Part shown: positions 27,702 through 35,223 of the stretch, piece by piece
Position numbering within the stretch: the first letter of the stretch is position 1
How the letters are laid out: each line of letters begins with the position of its first letter
NCBI GenBank assembly: GCA_963801855.1
Contig: CAWDGK010000002.1
Span: 744,001 to 808,000, forward strand
DNA: 64,000 nucleotides
Direction: 5' to 3'
Source of the DNA: JACDAN01 sp963801855
GTDB lineage: Bacteria > Actinomycetota > Thermoleophilia > Gaiellales > Gaiellaceae
Program-made: the position numbers and the translations under genes
The notes under the pieces: generated by a model
Databases searched by the model: none
Told to the model about the DNA's origin: nothing
What the model saw: the letters and a program-made list of their open reading frames with translations, nothing else

Positions 27702-27730
27702 TTGTAACACCGACCCAAACTCGTTATGCT
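27702..27730 (+). promoter_or_regulatory. Sigma-70-type promoter
   Basis: TTGTAA (27702-27707) and TATGCT (27725-27730) are separated by 17 bases. This is the best full -35/-10 pair in the window, and it would give an untranslated leader of about 80 bases before the ATG at 27816. Confidence 0.6.
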
Positions 27731-27815
27731 CGTCTCTGGTCGGGAGGGCACTTGCACGTCAAATGGTCTTAACAGACATTTGCGGGCGCTTAATCGAGGA
27801 GCTGATACCTAAGAC

Positions 27816-28259
27816 ATGGACGCTCAGAAGCTCGCGATTCAGAACCGTATGTATCAGTACTCACGTGCGATTTATCGATCGATCAAGGATCTCATCGATC
27901 CGCACGTTTCGCGTGACACGCAACTGGAGTATCGCCGAGACGTCCTCGCCGCCTGCGAGGACACGATGGAGCGGCTCGCCCGAGACCCTCTCTACTTCGC
28001 GAAGCCGGAGCGGGCGCTCTTCCAGGACATCCGCCGGTACTTCCCCATTCGAGCGCAGGCGCAGGTCGCCTGGGCGGTGGAGGAGGGCGTGACAGCGGCT
28101 GTCACGTTCATCACCGAGCAGATCGAGGCCGGCGCCTTCGACGGCGGCGTCCCGCGCTGCCGGGCGACGACCCGCAAGGGCAAGCCCTGCCAGCGCACTC
28201 CGCTCCCCGAGCGCGAGTACTGCCCCTCGCATCAGCACCTCGCCGACGCCGCCGCCTAG
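27816..28259 (+). CDS. Hypothetical protein with C-terminal Cys3His zinc-knuckle-like motif
   Basis: 147 aa. Residues 1-105 are predicted mainly helical (NRMYQYSRAIYRSIKDLIDP, then a long amphipathic region around RRYFPIRAQAQVAWAVEEG). The C-terminus carries C115-x9-C125-x10-C136-x2-H139 within CRATTRKGKPCQ and YCPSHQH, a small zinc-binding motif also seen in short DNA- or RNA-associated proteins. I do not recognise a named family. It has its own sigma-70-type promoter and a GAGGAG 11 bases upstream, unlike the leaderless neighbours, and is followed by a hairpin-rich repeat. Possibly a regulatory or nucleic-acid-binding protein (inference). Confidence 0.75.
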   Translation: MDAQKLAIQNRMYQYSRAIYRSIKDLIDPHVSRDTQLEYRRDVLAACEDTMERLARDPLYFAKPERALFQDIRRYFPIRAQAQVAWAVEEGVTAAVTFITEQIEAGAFDGGVPRCRATTRKGKPCQRTPLPEREYCPSHQHLADAAA

Positions 28260-28274
28260 CGGCGTGCGCCGCTT

Positions 28275-28406
28275 CGCTGAAAGTCTTTCGACTTTCAGCG
28301 ACCTCTCGGAAGCCGGGCGCCGGCTTCGCCGGCGCGCGGCGCGGCTGCCGGGTCAGCGGCGGCCGAGGTCGGCTGTCACCGAGCGAAACGGGCAAGGCCC
28401 GTTTCG
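28275..28406. repeat. Compound hairpin repeat, copy A
   Basis: Three perfect hairpins fill the space between convergent genes. They are an 11-bp stem CGCTGAAAGTC/GACTTTCAGCG (28275-28300), an 8-bp stem GCGCCGGC/GCCGGCGC (28317-28335) and a 10-bp stem CGAAACGGGC/GCCCGTTTCG (28384-28406). The first about 70 bases recur inverted at 38288-38348. It may also terminate transcription of both neighbours. Confidence 0.75.
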
Positions 28407-28415
28407 CGGCGACGC

Positions 28416-29087
28416 TTATGAAGTGACCCGCCTGGCGTAGGCGTTTTCGTAGCCGGAGGAGGCGGCTTTCGAGACTGCGTCTTGCGCCGCGCTGATCGAC
28501 GGGTAGACGCCGCTGAAGACGACGTAGTAGCCGGGGTGGAGGCTTGCGTACTTCGAGGACTCGAGGACACCGACCTGCGGGAGGCCTGCTCTGAGTGCCT
28601 CGCGCGCCTTCGCGGTGGCGGCCGGCTTGCCGGCCGACGTCGGCAGGGAGGCGAGGACGAGTGTCCAGCCGCCCCTCCGCGGCGGCCACTCGACCAGCGT
28701 CCGCTTCGGGGGTTGCCGCCGGGACGTCGTCGAGGTCTGGGTGGTCTGTGTGGGCACGGTCGCAGAGGGCCCGGTCGTGGGCACGGGGGCCGTCGTCGCC
28801 ACCGTTGGCAGGGGAGCCGTGTCTCCGACTACGGTCGTGCGGGCGGCGCTACTTGCGTCCCGTGTCCACACGATGGCGCCGGCGGCGGAGAGCACGGCGA
28901 CGACGAGCGCGAGCAGCGACGGCCAGACCCAGTCGCCGGGATACCAGCGCAGGCGGCGCTGCCATCCCGTCGCAAGCGCCGGGACGACGCCGGCTCCCCG
29001 GATGCGGAGACCGCAGTCGACGCAGTACTCCTGGAGGGGCTCGACGGTGGCCCCGCAGCGTGGACATTGCGTCTCGGGCGCGCTCAC
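28416..29087 (-). CDS. Zinc-ribbon membrane protein with SPOR-like C-terminal domain
   Basis: 223 aa. An N-terminal zinc ribbon has Cys at 8, 11, 22 and 25 (CPRCG and CVDCG). It is followed by one membrane helix (WVWPSLLALVVAVLSAAGAI, about 52-71), a Thr/Pro-rich linker (about 75-125), and a C-terminal region (GGWTLVLASLPTSAGKPAAT and GYYVVFSGVYPSISAAQDAV). That last region resembles the SPOR fold that binds glycan strands at division sites. The GTG start overlaps the stop of the upstream zinc-ribbon gene by 4 bases. The ribbon faces the cytoplasm and the SPOR-like part the wall side, which suggests a link between the two compartments (inference). Confidence 0.72.
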   Translation of the reverse strand: MSAPETQCPRCGATVEPLQEYCVDCGLRIRGAGVVPALATGWQRRLRWYPGDWVWPSLLALVVAVLSAAGAIVWTRDASSAARTTVVGDTAPLPTVATTAPVPTTGPSATVPTQTTQTSTTSRRQPPKRTLVEWPPRRGGWTLVLASLPTSAGKPAATAKAREALRAGLPQVGVLESSKYASLHPGYYVVFSGVYPSISAAQDAVSKAASSGYENAYARRVTS

Positions 29088-29584
29088 GGCTCGGCTCGGC
29101 CTGCCGCGGCGACGACGTCGCCGGGCTGGGTGTCGGCGTGGAGCTCCGGCTGGAGCTCGACGGCGCTACCGCAGCTCCCGCAGAACTGGACGTCGGCCGG
29201 CAGCGGTGAACCGCACCGCGCACACGCGACCACTGGCCGCGGTCCGGAGGGGCGACCACAGTTCTGGCAAAAGTGCGCTCCCCACGGGATCGGCGCCCCG
29301 CACTCGCACCGTGGCCCTCGGCGTGTGGCCGAGGAAAGCAAGGTGTCGATCTCGTCGATGCGGTCGTCGATGGTGGCGAGGGTGCTGCAACGCTCCGTGA
29401 CGAGCTCGACCCGAAAACGGTCGAGCCTGAACATCTCGTAGACGATTCCGCCGAGGTCACGGACGAGCTGTTGTCGCTGGCGGGCGAGGGCGCGTCGTTC
29501 ACGCTTGAGCGCGCCTGGCGTGGAGGCGCGACGCAACTCCGTCTCCGCCGCGCGGGGACGACCGAACGGCCACAGGCCTGCCAT
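29084..29584 (-). CDS. Coiled-coil protein with two zinc ribbons
   Basis: 166 aa. The N-terminal half is a charged coiled coil (LKRERRALARQRQQLVRDLGG, with further helix to IDDRIDEIDTLL). The C-terminal half holds two successive zinc ribbons, CECGAPIPWGAHFCQNCG and CARCGSPLPADVQFCGSCG. The ATG at 29584 is preferred to the longer reading frame because TAGATT (29593-29598) lies 8 bases upstream and upstream residues look random. It overlaps the following SPOR-like gene, so the two products probably work together. No enzymatic motif is visible. Confidence 0.7.
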   Translation of the reverse strand: MAGLWPFGRPRAAETELRRASTPGALKRERRALARQRQQLVRDLGGIVYEMFRLDRFRVELVTERCSTLATIDDRIDEIDTLLSSATRRGPRCECGAPIPWGAHFCQNCGRPSGPRPVVACARCGSPLPADVQFCGSCGSAVELQPELHADTQPGDVVAAAGRAEP

Positions 29585-29609
29585 CTGACGCGAATCTAGC
29601 GAACGATGC

Positions 29610-31037
29610 TCAGAGAGCGACCACGACGAGCCGCTCCTCGGTGAACTCACGCACTGCGTAAGCCGGCCCCTCGCGGGTGTTTCCGGAGTCCTTGACGCCG
29701 CCGTACGGCATCTGGTCCGCACGGAAGGTCGGCGCCTCGTTCACGGTGACCCCGCCGAACTCGAGCTCCTGCGCAGCGCGAAGGGCGGTGGCGAGGCTCC
29801 CCGTGAAGATGCCGCCCTGAAGGCCGAACTTCGTCCCGTTCGCGAGCTCGATCGCCTCGTCGAGGCTCGAGTACCGGTTCAGGGTCACCACCGGCCCGAA
29901 GACCTCCTCGCACGAGACCTGGAGCCCGGGGGCTGCTCCGGCGATCACCGTCGGCCGGATCAGCTCGCCCTCCAGCTCGCCGCCTGCGAGGACCTCCGCA
30001 CCGTCTTTCCGCGCCTCCTCGATCCATTCGAGGATCCGCTCGCGCGCATCCTGGTCGATCACCGGCCCCACATCCGTGTCGTCCTCCGCCGGGTCGCCGA
30101 CGATGAGGGCGTCGACCTTCGGGATGAGCCGTGCCACGAAGTCGTCGTAGACGTCTTGATGGACATAGACGCGCTGAATCGAGATGCAGCTCTGGCCGGC
30201 GAACGAGAACCCGTGCTGCGCAGTAGCCGCCGCCGCTGCCTCGACGTCGGCGTCCGCCTCGACGATGAGCGGCGTCGAATTCCCGAGCTCGAGGTTGACC
30301 CGCTTGCGGGGAGCTCGCTCGCGCAGCTTCCAGCCGACGCCACTCGAGCCCGTGAAGGTGATGGCCTTGACCCGCTCGTCCTCGACCAGCACGTCGCCGA
30401 TTTCCGAGGAGGGGCCGACGAGGACGTTCAGCCAGCCCGGAGGCAGGCCCGCCTCGGTCTCCAGTTCGCCCAGGACGAGGGCGGAGACCGGCGTCTGCGC
30501 GGCCGGCTTCAGGACGACGGCGCAGCCGGCGGCGAGCGCCGGCGCGATCTTGTGCGCGACGAGGTTGAGGGGGAAATTGAAGGGGCTGATGGCACCGACG
30601 ACACCGATCGGCTGACGCAGGGTGAGCGCGAGCTTGCCCTCGCCGGCCTGTGAGGCGTCCATCGGGATCGTCTCGCCGGTGAGCTTCCGCGCCTCGACCG
30701 CTGCGAACGTGTAGGTCGACATCGCGCGCGAGACCTCGAGGCGCGCAGCCTTCATCGGCTTGCCCGCCTCGTCCGAGATGATCTTCGCGATCTCCTCGTG
30801 CCTGCGGCCGAGGGCACCCGCGACTTTGACCAGGATTTCGGCGCGCTTGTGGCGCGGCAGCGGGTCGCGCATGGCCGCTTCCGCCGCGTCGATCGCCCGC
30901 TTCGTTTCGTCCGCGCCCGCCTTCGGCACCCGGGCGACGACCTCGCCCGAGTAGGGCGAGAGAACCTCCTGCCACTCGCCGGTCTCGATCCACTCTCCGG
31001 CGACGAGCAGCCGCTTCTCGGTTGCCGTTGCCGCCAC
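29610..31037 (-). CDS. NAD(P)-dependent aldehyde dehydrogenase (GapN/lactaldehyde-type)
   Basis: 475 aa, full length for the family. Key blocks are GVVGAISPFNFPLNLVAHKI, AITFTGSSGVGWKL, the general base Glu in VNLELGNSTPLIV, and the catalytic Cys in FAGQSCISIQRV. SCISIQRV and the tail MPYGGVKDSGNTREGPAYAV are typical of the branch containing non-phosphorylating glyceraldehyde-3-phosphate, lactaldehyde and sulfolactaldehyde dehydrogenases. The exact substrate is not evident from neighbours. The GTG start lies 6 bases after TAGACT (31044-31049). It is a single-gene unit diverging from the thiolase gene. Confidence 0.88.
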   Translation of the reverse strand: MAATATEKRLLVAGEWIETGEWQEVLSPYSGEVVARVPKAGADETKRAIDAAEAAMRDPLPRHKRAEILVKVAGALGRRHEEIAKIISDEAGKPMKAARLEVSRAMSTYTFAAVEARKLTGETIPMDASQAGEGKLALTLRQPIGVVGAISPFNFPLNLVAHKIAPALAAGCAVVLKPAAQTPVSALVLGELETEAGLPPGWLNVLVGPSSEIGDVLVEDERVKAITFTGSSGVGWKLRERAPRKRVNLELGNSTPLIVEADADVEAAAAATAQHGFSFAGQSCISIQRVYVHQDVYDDFVARLIPKVDALIVGDPAEDDTDVGPVIDQDARERILEWIEEARKDGAEVLAGGELEGELIRPTVIAGAAPGLQVSCEEVFGPVVTLNRYSSLDEAIELANGTKFGLQGGIFTGSLATALRAAQELEFGGVTVNEAPTFRADQMPYGGVKDSGNTREGPAYAVREFTEERLVVVAL

Positions 31038-31150
31038 GCAAGGAGTCTAGGAGACTGAACCTCGGATGCAGATCCCGAACGTCCAGTACGCACTGAGGGG
31101 TGAGGTTTCGATCGCGTTCAGACCGTCGGCACGGTTCAGTAGGGCGCCTC

Positions 31151-31156
31151 TACGCT
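31151..31156 (+). promoter_or_regulatory. -10 element TACGCT for the thiolase gene
   Basis: TACGCT ends 7 bases before the GTG at 31164 and selects that start over an in-frame TTG two codons earlier. A matching minus-strand TAGACT at 31044-31049 serves the divergent aldehyde dehydrogenase gene. Confidence 0.5.
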
Positions 31157-31163
31157 GTTGCCG

Positions 31164-32309
31164 GTGACTGAGGCGTACATCGTCGACGCGGTGCGCAGCC
31201 CGATCGGGCGGCGGAACGGCGTGCTGTCGTCGATCCGGGGAGACGAGCTCGCCGCGCAGGTCTTGAACGGGCTCGTCGAACGGGTCGGCGTCGATCCGGG
31301 TGAGGTGGAGGACGTTCAGCTCGGCTGTGTGACCCAGATCGGCGAGCAGGGCTGGAACCTCGGCCGGATGGTGCCGCTCGTCGCGGGTTGGCCGGAGAGC
31401 GTGGGTGGGACGACGGTCGACCGGCAGTGCGGCTCCTCGATGCAGACGAACTTCAACGCCGCGGCGGCGATCTGGTCCGGTCAGATGGATCTCGTGGTCT
31501 CCGCAGGGGTGGAGATGATGTCGCGCGTCCCGATGGGCTCGAACGGCGGGGACCTCTCGGACAAGCTCCACGAGCGCTGGCAGATCGTCCCGCAAGGAGT
31601 TTCCGCGGAAGTCATCGCCGAGGAGTGGGGATTCTCCCGGGAGGAGCTCGACGCTTTCTCGCTCGAGTCGCATCGGCGCGCGATCGCTGCGATCGACGAG
31701 GGTCGGTTCGAGCGCGAGGTCGTTCCGGTCGAGGTGAACAATCCGCATACGGGTGTCCTCGTCGGAGTGGACGAGACACCCCGGAGGGACACCTCAGCGG
31801 AGAAGCTCGCCGCACTCCAGCCGGCGTTCGTCCCTGACGGGAAGGTAACCGCAGGGAACTCGAGCCAGATCTGCGACGGCGCAGCGGGTGTGCTGATCGC
31901 GTCGGAGAAGGCCTCGTCCCGCCTCGGGCTCGAGCCGCGCGCGCGCTTCGTGTCGTTCGGCCTCTCCGGCGTCGACCCGTACCGGATGCTTCACGGAAAT
32001 CCCGAGGCCTCCGCCAAGGCGCTCGGCCGGGCCGACCTCACCTGGGACGACATCGCGGTCATCGAGGTCAACGAGGCCTTCGCGTCGGTCGTCCTCCAGT
32101 TCCTCCGGGACGCCGGCCTGGAAGACCGGCGGGCGGACGTGAACCCGAACGGTGGAGGCATCTCACTCGGTCATCCACTCGGCGCAACCGGTGCGCGGGT
32201 GACGGCGACGCTCCTCGGAGAGCTCGAGCGGCGAAACGAGCGCTACGGCGTCGCGACGATGTGCATCGGCTTCGGCCAGGCGATCGCCGCGGTCATCGAG
32301 CGAGTCTGA
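31164..32309 (+). CDS. Acetyl-CoA C-acetyltransferase (thiolase)
   Basis: 381-aa thiolase catalysing acetoacetyl-CoA formation or 3-ketoacyl-CoA cleavage. The nucleophilic Cys is in VDRQCGSSMQ, followed by ISLGHPLGATGARV with the active His and TMCIGFGQ with the second Cys; VNEAFASV is also intact. The next plus-strand gene encodes a 3-hydroxyacyl-CoA dehydrogenase, so together they form the back end of beta-oxidation or a 3-hydroxybutyryl-CoA route. The two are separated by 266 bases holding a large palindrome and a possible small antisense gene. Leaderless start after TACGCT. Confidence 0.92.
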   Translation: MTEAYIVDAVRSPIGRRNGVLSSIRGDELAAQVLNGLVERVGVDPGEVEDVQLGCVTQIGEQGWNLGRMVPLVAGWPESVGGTTVDRQCGSSMQTNFNAAAAIWSGQMDLVVSAGVEMMSRVPMGSNGGDLSDKLHERWQIVPQGVSAEVIAEEWGFSREELDAFSLESHRRAIAAIDEGRFEREVVPVEVNNPHTGVLVGVDETPRRDTSAEKLAALQPAFVPDGKVTAGNSSQICDGAAGVLIASEKASSRLGLEPRARFVSFGLSGVDPYRMLHGNPEASAKALGRADLTWDDIAVIEVNEAFASVVLQFLRDAGLEDRRADVNPNGGGISLGHPLGATGARVTATLLGELERRNERYGVATMCIGFGQAIAAVIERV

Positions 32310-32321
32310 GACAACGCGAGA

Positions 32322-32428
32322 CCGCGCTGCTCGCTACGAAAGGGCCGCAGCGGCATCGCTTGACGATGCCGCTGGAGGGATGCCGGCTCTGCCGGCGTCC
32401 CTCTACGCTTCCGTAGCGAGCAGCGCGG
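32322..32428. repeat. Three-way-junction palindromic element
   Basis: A perfect 17-bp outer inverted repeat (32322-32338 with 32412-32428) encloses two further hairpins. The first has a perfect 11-bp stem CAGCGGCATCG/CGATGCCGCTG (32348-32374). The second has a 13-bp stem with one mismatch at 32375-32403. The folded form is a cloverleaf-like junction. It lies just after the thiolase stop and may act as a terminator, a transcript stabiliser or a mobile palindrome. Confidence 0.75.
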
Positions 32429-32561
32429 GCCGCTGCCCTCGCGCAAGCTGGAGGACGGCGCCGATCAGAGCGAGTGCGAGCAGCCCTGCGAGCGCCAGTC
32501 CCAGAAGAATTCTTTTCCGCCTCATCGCCGCTAGACGCGCGACAGCCCTCTCTTCTTCCAT
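32403..32561 (-). CDS. Possible small single-span membrane protein
   Basis: A 52-codon reading frame starts MEEERAVARLAAMRRKR and continues with one hydrophobic helix (ILLGLALAGLLALALIGAVL), then ends in a short polar tail. The ATG has a strong ribosome-binding site (GGAGGAC about 5 bases upstream), which is unusual in this window. It diverges from the 3-hydroxyacyl-CoA dehydrogenase gene. Its last codons overlap the right arm of the palindromic element, which argues for caution. No homologue is recognised. Confidence 0.42.
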   Translation of the reverse strand: MEEERAVARLAAMRRKRILLGLALAGLLALALIGAVLQLARGQRPALLATEA

Positions 32562-32575
32562 AAAGTCCTCCGCCG

Positions 32576-33424
32576 ATGGAGATTCGTCGCGTAGGCGTGG
32601 TCGGTTTGGGGACGATGGGCGCGGGGATCGCGCAGGTCGCTCTCCAGGCCGGGAACGAGGTCGTCGGCCGCGAGGTCACTGCCGAGCTCGGCGAGCAGGC
32701 CCGCTCGAAGATCGACCATTTCCTCACGCGAGCCGTCGAGAAGGACCGGATGTCAGCCGAGGACAAGGACGCGGCCATGGCCCGGCTCACGACGACGACC
32801 GAGGTCTCCGACCTCGCCGATTCCGACCTCGTCGTCGAGGCGATCGTGGAGGAGCTGGAACCGAAGCGCGAGCTCTTCGCGGAGCTCGACCGCCTGACCC
32901 GGCCCGAAGCCATCCTCGCGACGAACACGTCCGCCCTCTCGGTCTCGGCGATCGCGGAGGCGGCGGAGCGACCCGAGCGCGTCATCGGGATGCACTTCTT
33001 CAACCCGGCGCCACTGCTGCCGCTCGTCGAGATCGTTCGCACCGAGCGCAGCGCCGACGATGCGGTCGATGCGGCCTACGCCTGGGCCGAGAAGGCCGGC
33101 AAGCGGCCGGTTCGCTGCAACGACACGCCAGGGTTCATCGTCAACCGCGTGCTGATCCCGCTCCTGAACGACTGTGTCCGCGTGCTCGACGAGGCCGGCG
33201 TCACTCCCGAGGACCTGGACAAGGCGATGACCAACGGAGCCGGCTGGCCCATGGGCCCGTGCGAGCTCGTCGATCTCGTCGGGATCGACATCCACAACCA
33301 TGCCTCCGAGGCGTTGCACGGGGCGCTCGGTGAGGACCGGATGGCGCCTCCCGAGCGGCTGCTGAAGATGCAGAGCGAAGGCAAGCTCGGCCGCAAGAGC
33401 GGCGAAGGCTTCTTCAGGTACTAG
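32576..33424 (+). CDS. 3-hydroxybutyryl-CoA / 3-hydroxyacyl-CoA dehydrogenase
   Basis: 282 aa, standard for the stand-alone enzyme. The N-terminal NAD domain begins RRVGVVGLGTMGAGIAQVAL and has the loop LVVEAIVEELEPKRELFAEL (20 residues shown). The catalytic His-Glu region is in RVIGMHFFNPAPLLPLVEIV and PGFIVNRVLIPLLND, and the tail is DLVGIDI and GRKSGEGFFRY. It reduces acetoacetyl-CoA made by the upstream thiolase or runs in the oxidative direction. The ATG is 9 bases after TAAAGT (32561-32566). Its stop overlaps the convergent antiporter gene by 11 bases. Confidence 0.92.
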   Translation: MEIRRVGVVGLGTMGAGIAQVALQAGNEVVGREVTAELGEQARSKIDHFLTRAVEKDRMSAEDKDAAMARLTTTTEVSDLADSDLVVEAIVEELEPKRELFAELDRLTRPEAILATNTSALSVSAIAEAAERPERVIGMHFFNPAPLLPLVEIVRTERSADDAVDAAYAWAEKAGKRPVRCNDTPGFIVNRVLIPLLNDCVRVLDEAGVTPEDLDKAMTNGAGWPMGPCELVDLVGIDIHNHASEALHGALGEDRMAPPERLLKMQSEGKLGRKSGEGFFRY

Positions 33425-34613
33425 AGGTCATTCGGACTCCGAGCCGCCTGGCGACCCAGGGGATGCTCGAGCCCTGGACGATCACCGAGAAGGCGACCAC
33501 CACGAACACGATCTCGTAGATGCGGTCGGCGTCGTCGACGCCCCCGAGCAGCGCGAAGGCAGCGAGGAGGATGGGCACCGCGCCGCGCAGTCCTCCCCAG
33601 ACGACGAAGATCCGTTCACCCGGTCGCATCCGCACCGGAGCCAGCAGCGGCCAGACCACGAGCGGCCTGGCGACGAGCGCGAGGATCACGGCGAACGCGA
33701 GACCCTCGAGGAACGTCGTGCTCGACAGCAGGCTCGTGACGTCGATCGTCAGGCCGAGAGCGACGAAGACCACAACCTCCGCGAGGCTCGCGAGCGCGGT
33801 GTGAAATCGCGCGATTTCGGTGCGCAGAGGGACGTCGGCGTCTCCCAGCGCGATGCCGGCGACGAATACCGCCAGGAAGCCCGAGCCGTGCGCCACCGAG
33901 GCGGCGCCGTAGATCACGCCGGCTGCGGCAAGCGTCCGGATCGGGTAGAGCCCTGGGTTCGGGAGGGAGATACGCAGCAGCGGACGCATCGCGGCAGCGC
34001 CCAGGAGCCCGATCGCGAGGCCGACCGCCATCTCGACGGAAAACTCCTCGACCACGATCCAGAACGAGGCGTCGTCGTGCGTCGCAAGCTCGATCATCCC
34101 GATCATCAGCGCGATCCCGACCGGGTCGTTCACGCCCGACTCACCCTCGAGGATCGTCCCTGTCCGCCCGCGGATCTCCTTGTTTCCGAGGACGGAGAAC
34201 ATCACGGCGGGATCGGTCGGGGCGAGCGCCGCCCCGAGAATCCCTGCAGTGACCCATTCGAACCCGAAGAGGAAATGTGCAGCGACCGCGATTACGCCGG
34301 CGGTCCCGAACGTCCCGAGGATTCCGATCGAGAAGATTGGAACAGCGGCGACGCGGAAGCGCCGCCAGCCGACCAGGGTGCCGCCGTTGAAGAGGATGAT
34401 GACGAGCGCGACGACGGCGATCCGCTCGACCTCGAGGATCGACAGCCTGTCCGAGAGCTCGGGGAAGAGGTCCGATGCGACTGCGGCGAGGACGAGAAAG
34501 AGCGCCGGCTCCGGGATCGGCACGCGCTCCCCGAGCTTCGTGGCGAGCAGCGCGAGCAGAATCCCACCCGCCACGACGAGCACGATCGTGCCGAAAACAG
34601 CGATTTCGTCCAC
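33414..34613 (-). CDS. CPA1-family cation/proton antiporter
   Basis: 399-aa integral membrane antiporter with 11-12 hydrophobic segments, of the NhaP/CvrA type that exchanges Na+ or K+ for H+. The ion-binding block LAPTDPAVMFSVLGN and the second conserved block LEGESGVNDPVGIALM are intact, as is RIFVVWGGLRGAVPILLA near the end. No C-terminal TrkA domain is present, so it lacks the nucleotide-sensing part seen in longer CvrA proteins. The GTG lies 6 bases after TAGCCT (34620-34625), again leaderless. Confidence 0.9.
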   Translation of the reverse strand: MDEIAVFGTIVLVVAGGILLALLATKLGERVPIPEPALFLVLAAVASDLFPELSDRLSILEVERIAVVALVIILFNGGTLVGWRRFRVAAVPIFSIGILGTFGTAGVIAVAAHFLFGFEWVTAGILGAALAPTDPAVMFSVLGNKEIRGRTGTILEGESGVNDPVGIALMIGMIELATHDDASFWIVVEEFSVEMAVGLAIGLLGAAAMRPLLRISLPNPGLYPIRTLAAAGVIYGAASVAHGSGFLAVFVAGIALGDADVPLRTEIARFHTALASLAEVVVFVALGLTIDVTSLLSSTTFLEGLAFAVILALVARPLVVWPLLAPVRMRPGERIFVVWGGLRGAVPILLAAFALLGGVDDADRIYEIVFVVVAFSVIVQGSSIPWVARRLGVRMTSST

Positions 34614-34682
34614 GGAGCGAGGCTAACCGTTTCCTTACAGATCGCTGACCGGGGTCACATCCGGAGCGGGGATACTCCATCC

Positions 34683-35193
34683 ATGCGTCTGAAGACACTG
34701 CTCCTGCTTGCCACGACTGCCGTCGCGCTGCTCGCCACTACCGCTGTGGCGCTGGGCGCGCGCGGTCCTGCGCAGGACGGGACCCTGTCGGTTCGCGACG
34801 GCCGCGCCACGATCACGCTTCGCATGAAGGGTGGCGTCATCGGCCGTTTCGCCCGCGGCAAGCTCACGGTCACCGATTCGCTGACGGACGGCGGGACCGT
34901 GGTCGTCCGCGGTGCCGACCGAGAGGTGAGCATCTCCGAGAAGACGACGGTCTACTCGGGCTCGAACATCCGCTTCCGGATCATGGACGACCGTGAGGTT
35001 CGTCGTGAAGATCCATGCCTCGAAGATCAACGTCTCCGCTGTCGGCCGCGGTGACGGACACCTCGACGGCTGGGGCGATCCCGAGGACGGCGTGTTCTTC
35101 GACGGGACCTTCTCGCTCAACGACGACGCGTACCGATCGGTCCCGGACGAGCGCATGCATTTCGATCTCGCGTCGTCGCCGTCCGCGGGCTAG
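34683..35193 (+). CDS. Secreted protein of unknown function (frameshifted)
   Basis: About 169 aa after correction. A signal peptide (MRLKTLLLLATTAVALLATT, cleavage likely near VALGA) precedes an all-beta region: DGTLSVRDGRATITLRMKGG, then KTTVYSGSNIRFRIMDD. One extra base near 34993-34996 breaks the frame. Removing it continues into FVVKIHASKINVSAVGRGDG, with a soluble tail ending at the TAG at 35191. I do not recognise the family. The ATG lies 6 bases after GATACT, and the gene sits 30 bases before a two-component regulator gene, so it may be a target or sensor-associated exported protein (inference). Confidence 0.68.
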
Positions 35194-35223
35194 CACGGAA
35201 GGTCTGGCATCCTGAGAGGCGCG

